A stretch of 9,086 bases of DNA from a bacterium. Lineage in GTDB: Bacteria; Bacillota; Clostridia; Oscillospirales; Acutalibacteraceae. Every line of letters starts with the position of its first letter. The first letter of the stretch is position 1. Shown piece by piece: positions 6,744 to 9,086 of the stretch. The notes under the pieces were generated by a model. That model saw nothing but the letters and a program-made list of their open reading frames with translations. It made no database searches and had not been told where the DNA came from. The position numbers and the translations under genes were made by a program. The DNA lies in NCBI GenBank assembly GCA_020625635.1, contig JAHLBL010000057.1, forward strand, positions 1-9,086, given 5' to 3'.

Positions 6744-6995
6744 TCAGTATTCCACTTTTATGCTATCGACTTTATACGTCTCCCTGAACTCCTTCTCATC
6801 CTTGGGAGAACGAATCAGCATTACCTCCGTAAAATGCCCGTCGTGTTTATCACGAAAGCCCGCGACCTTTTCGCCCGTACAGATCGAGCTGCGTATTACG
6901 GCGTACTGCTTTTCGGGGTCGTACGGCGCGGCTTCAAAACGCCCTCCCGAACTGTGAAGAGCCTTGCCGAGGTTTGAAAACAGGTGTTTTTTCAT
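6744..6995 (-). CDS. 83-residue hypothetical protein, coupled to the LtrA-family gene
   Basis: I do not recognise a characterised family. The 83-residue protein is charged, with no signal peptide or membrane segment, so it is probably cytoplasmic. It begins MKKHLFSNLGKALHSSGG, has a middle SSICTGEKVAGFRD with its only cysteine, and ends in a Lys/Glu-rich segment (RSPKDEKEFRETYKVDSIKVEY). The alternation of short hydrophobic stretches (YAVIRSSI, TEVMLIRS) suggests a small alpha/beta fold. The ATG is supported by GAGGAG at 7004-7009, 8 bases upstream. That site overlaps the TGA of the preceding gene, and the gap between the two coding regions is 12 bases, so they form an operon with likely translational coupling. 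No promoter is seen between them. Confidence 0.85.
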   Translation of the reverse strand: MKKHLFSNLGKALHSSGGRFEAAPYDPEKQYAVIRSSICTGEKVAGFRDKHDGHFTEVMLIRSPKDEKEFRETYKVDSIKVEY

Positions 6996-7007
6996 ATCGG
7001 AATCTCC

Positions 7008-8141
7008 TCACTCCGCGCGACGCGCGTTGTAGTATATAACACCGAACTCGGCGAACACAAACGCCGCCGATACAGCGATGTTGACGTACATATTCTCTCT
7101 GAACAGAATCATCAGCACGATAAACGCCGTAGCTGCCGAAACGGTCGAAAGCACAAAGCCCGAACCGAGCACACAGCGTTTTTTCGAGTAAAGCGCCCCC
7201 ATAACAAACATAAAGATGTAGAACAGCACGAACGAGCCTATAAGAAAATCGATCTTCGGCACGAGGCTTATCTCCTCGTCGCGCATAAACTCGAGCGAAT
7301 TAGTTATGTTGTTCAGAGCAAAGATTATGAAGATATGCAGCAGCATATACATCAGTCCGTTTGTGTTTTTCTCGCGGTCGATTATGCGGTCGTAGAAAAC
7401 GCCGTAGCTGAGGAACAGCCCCACAACGATGAGGAACGCCATCCCCGCAAAATACAGCGTATTAAACGTCAGCGTGCCGTCAAAATAGCCCGAAACGGCT
7501 ATTACCATTTCACCAAAGGTGAACACGATATAGAGCATAGCGCGCTCCGACAGGTGCGGAAAATCCACAAATGTCTTTTTACTTTTCCTGCCCAGCAGAA
7601 ATACGAAGAACATCCCCAGCAGTATCGCCGCGAGCGACATCCACGAGGTCCCGAATAAATTGTACTCCACCACGGCAAGCCCGACAGCGACAGCCTCTCC
7701 GTAAAGGATCGCCGCCATAGATATGATCTGTCTGCGGTTCAGCTCCTCGCAGTGACTGCGAAGCTCAATAACATACTGCGTGCCGATATTCAGCAGAATC
7801 AGCGCCCACGCGATATGATACATAGTGTGGTAACCGTACCAGTCCGCGCGCGTACCCTCGCCGAGAAAGTAGAGCAGGAACATATTCAGGAACAGAAAAA
7901 CGTGCTCCCTTACGCTCTTCCTGCCGTATATGTTCATATAATAAGTTGAATAATTCCAAATCTGGATAACCGCCAGCGTACACAGGATATACGCCATAAA
8001 CGACGCGGTATCCACAAACCCGTCGGTTATATGGTGAAGCAGCGAGTTGTTTCTGCCTATTATGTATACAAAAATCAAATCGTATATAAGCTCGACAAAC
8101 TCGACCTTTTTCTCCTTTTTCTGAGCAATCGGATTCAGCAT
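7008..8141 (-). CDS. LtrA-family (low temperature requirement protein A) membrane protein
   Basis: An integral membrane protein of 377 residues that I assign to the LtrA family from two signatures. These are the N-terminal VEFVELIYDLIFVYII (13-28, with E17 and D21), matching the family's VELFFDLVFV-type motif, and HLSERAMLYIVFTFGEMVIA (196-215, with H196, E199, R200 and G210-E211), matching its HxxERxxLxxxxxxGE-type motif. About ten hydrophobic spans are visible, for example near 46-66, 105-127, 163-184, 226-250, 262-283, 298-316, 328-347 and 352-372. The family is named after a Listeria gene linked to growth at low temperature; its biochemical function is unknown, so I give no gene symbol. 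The length is typical. AGGGGAG at 8150-8156, 8 bases upstream, supports the ATG. It is the first gene of a two-gene operon with the 83-residue protein. Confidence 0.88.
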   Translation of the reverse strand: MLNPIAQKKEKKVEFVELIYDLIFVYIIGRNNSLLHHITDGFVDTASFMAYILCTLAVIQIWNYSTYYMNIYGRKSVREHVFLFLNMFLLYFLGEGTRADWYGYHTMYHIAWALILLNIGTQYVIELRSHCEELNRRQIISMAAILYGEAVAVGLAVVEYNLFGTSWMSLAAILLGMFFVFLLGRKSKKTFVDFPHLSERAMLYIVFTFGEMVIAVSGYFDGTLTFNTLYFAGMAFLIVVGLFLSYGVFYDRIIDREKNTNGLMYMLLHIFIIFALNNITNSLEFMRDEEISLVPKIDFLIGSFVLFYIFMFVMGALYSKKRCVLGSGFVLSTVSAATAFIVLMILFRENMYVNIAVSAAFVFAEFGVIYYNARRAE

Positions 8142-8201
8142 TCGACTCTCTCCCCTTTTTTAATACCGCTCAAGGAAACCCTTACCTTAAACAGTATAAT
8201 T

Positions 8202-8230
8202 ATCATAACAGATATTGGCTGAATTGTCTA
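8202..8230 (-). promoter_or_regulatory. Promoter of the LtrA-family operon
   Basis: On the minus strand TAGACA (8225-8230) and TATGAT (8202-8207) are separated by 17 bases, about 60 bases before the ATG. It is divergent from the promoter at 8279-8307. Confidence 0.6.
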
Positions 8231-8278
8231 TAATTATCTAAAACTCATTTAAATTATATGTATTTTATACTATTTTCA

Positions 8279-8307
8279 TTGACAGCAAATACAAACAATG
8301 ATAAGAT
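8279..8307 (+). promoter_or_regulatory. Promoter of the right-hand secreted-protein gene
   Basis: A perfect TTGACA (8279-8284) and TAAGAT (8302-8307) are separated by 17 bases. Transcription would start near 8314, leaving a leader of about 30 bases before the expected start codon position. Confidence 0.65.
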
Positions 8308-8328
8308 AAATATGCTAAAGCAACTTTT

Positions 8329-8335
8329 AAAGGAG
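8329..8335 (+). promoter_or_regulatory. Shine-Dalgarno site pointing at a TAG
   Basis: AAAGGAG is followed by 8 bases and then TAG (8344-8346). This is the spacing at which the other genes in the window have their start codons. No ATG, GTG or TTG in any frame lies within normal reach. Confidence 0.75.
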
Positions 8336-8343
8336 CGATAATT

Positions 8344-9086
8344 TAGAAAAAAACAGTATCTATACTATTATCACTGGTAATGGTTATCGGATTGTTTATG
8401 GTGCCTGTTACGGCTAACGCCGCCAACAAGAGCTACGACCTCACGTTCGGCAAAATCTATAACGACTCGGTCGATGAGCCTCTTACGCTCTACGGCGTGG
8501 TTATGACAAGCTATAACAACACCTATACCTTCTCGATGTCCAAATCATCAAATATGAATGTTACCTTTGCATCACAGTCGGGCAGCCAGACCTTCAGGCT
8601 CAGCAGCACTGATTACGACTACAACTCAGGCTCCCAGAATCCCGGTACATACAGCTGCTATCTGACTAAGGACAAGACGTACAAGCTCACCATTTCGGGC
8701 GCGGGCAAATACAGTCTCTGCGTCGACTACGGCGAGCCTGACGTTATCTCGATAAAGTCCAAATCGGGCAAGCTCGGCGAGGAAAAGAAAACCCTCCCCT
8801 TCACCTACACGGGCAACGAAGCTTACGCCAGAGCTAACCTCAAGGTAAAGAGCAGCAACAAGAAAGCCGCCACGGTAAGCTTTGAGTTTACCCCCAACAA
8901 CAGCGGCACCTTCACCATCACGCCGAAGCACACGGGCAAGGCTGTTATCACGTTAAAGATGAAGGGCAGCAACACCGTCAAGTACACCGCGTATATGACA
9001 AAGGGCTATTGGTTCGTGGCAAAGGGCAGCAAGGCAACCGCTCCCAAGCCCTACGGCGTTTCTAAGCCGAAGTGGACTTCCTCGAA
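8344..9086 (+). CDS. Secreted Ig-like protein, start codon position occupied by TAG, 3' end beyond window
   Basis: The frame is open from 8347 to the window edge (246 codons). It opens with a textbook signal peptide: KKT, a hydrophobic core SILLLSLVMVIGLFMVPV, and a likely cleavage site TANA/AN. The mature part begins NKSYDLTFGKIYNDS and looks like a beta-sandwich of about 100 residues resembling bacterial pre-peptidase domains (LYGVVMTSYNNTYTFSMS to YSLCVDYG). A lysine-rich Ig-like segment follows (KSSNKKAATVSFEF, then KHTGKAVITLKMKG), comparable with the C-terminus of the large secreted protein at the left. The triplet directly before the lysines is TAG (8344-8346), exactly where the Shine-Dalgarno site places the start; a single T-to-A change from TTG would explain it. 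Downstream ATGs (8380, 8398) have no Shine-Dalgarno site and would cut the signal peptide. It could be a silenced gene, a sequence error, or a gene using a poor internal start. Confidence 0.75.

Noticed and set aside
6984..7658. Plus-strand open frame (224 codons) opposite the LtrA-family gene
   Set aside because: It is antisense to a well-supported membrane protein gene; the predicted product is a low-quality His/Arg/Lys-rich sequence expected from reverse-complemented hydrophobic codons.
8312..8341. Nine-codon open frame ATG...TAA just before the right-hand gene, considered as a leader peptide
   Set aside because: Its ATG lies at or before the predicted transcript start, so it would have no ribosome binding site, and it consists largely of the downstream gene's Shine-Dalgarno region.
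8347..8353. Run of seven A as a programmed frameshift site restoring a start in another frame
   Set aside because: No ATG, GTG or TTG with suitable spacing to the Shine-Dalgarno site exists in either alternative frame upstream of the run, so slippage would not supply a start codon.

Overview
The window looks like part of a Gram-positive gut-type Clostridia chromosome, probably Ruminococcus-like (Oscillospiraceae); that assignment is an inference. Supporting signs are purine-rich Shine-Dalgarno sites (AGGAGG type), compact TTGACA/TATAAT-type promoters in AT-rich gaps, moderately GC-rich coding DNA, TTG start usage, and large secreted proteins built from Ig-like domains with lysine-rich tails. 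I see no rRNA, tRNA, CRISPR array, transposase or phage gene.

Layout from left to right. Bases 1-3978 (+) hold the 3' part of a very large extracellular modular protein; its start lies before the window. A convergent gap with three hairpins follows. Next is mtnN (4126-4818, -), encoding the MTA/SAH nucleosidase of the S-adenosylmethionine by-product pathway. A divergent promoter region (4819-5013) separates it from a polysaccharide pyruvyl transferase family gene with a long C-terminal coiled coil (5014-6312, +). An AT-rich gap carries a TTGACA promoter for a very short gene (6483-6677, +). This gene encodes a 64-residue Gly/Ser-rich peptide that starts at TTG and whose stop codon lies inside its own terminator. 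A second terminator hairpin separates it from a convergent two-gene operon on the minus strand: an LtrA-family membrane protein (7008-8141) followed by a translationally coupled 83-residue protein of unknown function (6744-6995). From a divergent promoter region (8142-8343) a second secreted Ig-like protein runs off the right edge (8344-9086, +).

The genes do not form one obvious pathway. Two encode secreted or surface proteins, one probably modifies surface polysaccharide, one is a membrane protein, and mtnN is housekeeping. The two most notable observations are these. First, the right-hand secreted-protein gene has a good promoter, Shine-Dalgarno site and signal peptide, but an in-frame TAG sits exactly where its start codon should be. 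Second, the 64-residue peptide gene is self-contained and resembles a precursor of a ribosomally made, exported or modified peptide, though no modification enzyme is recognisable beside it.
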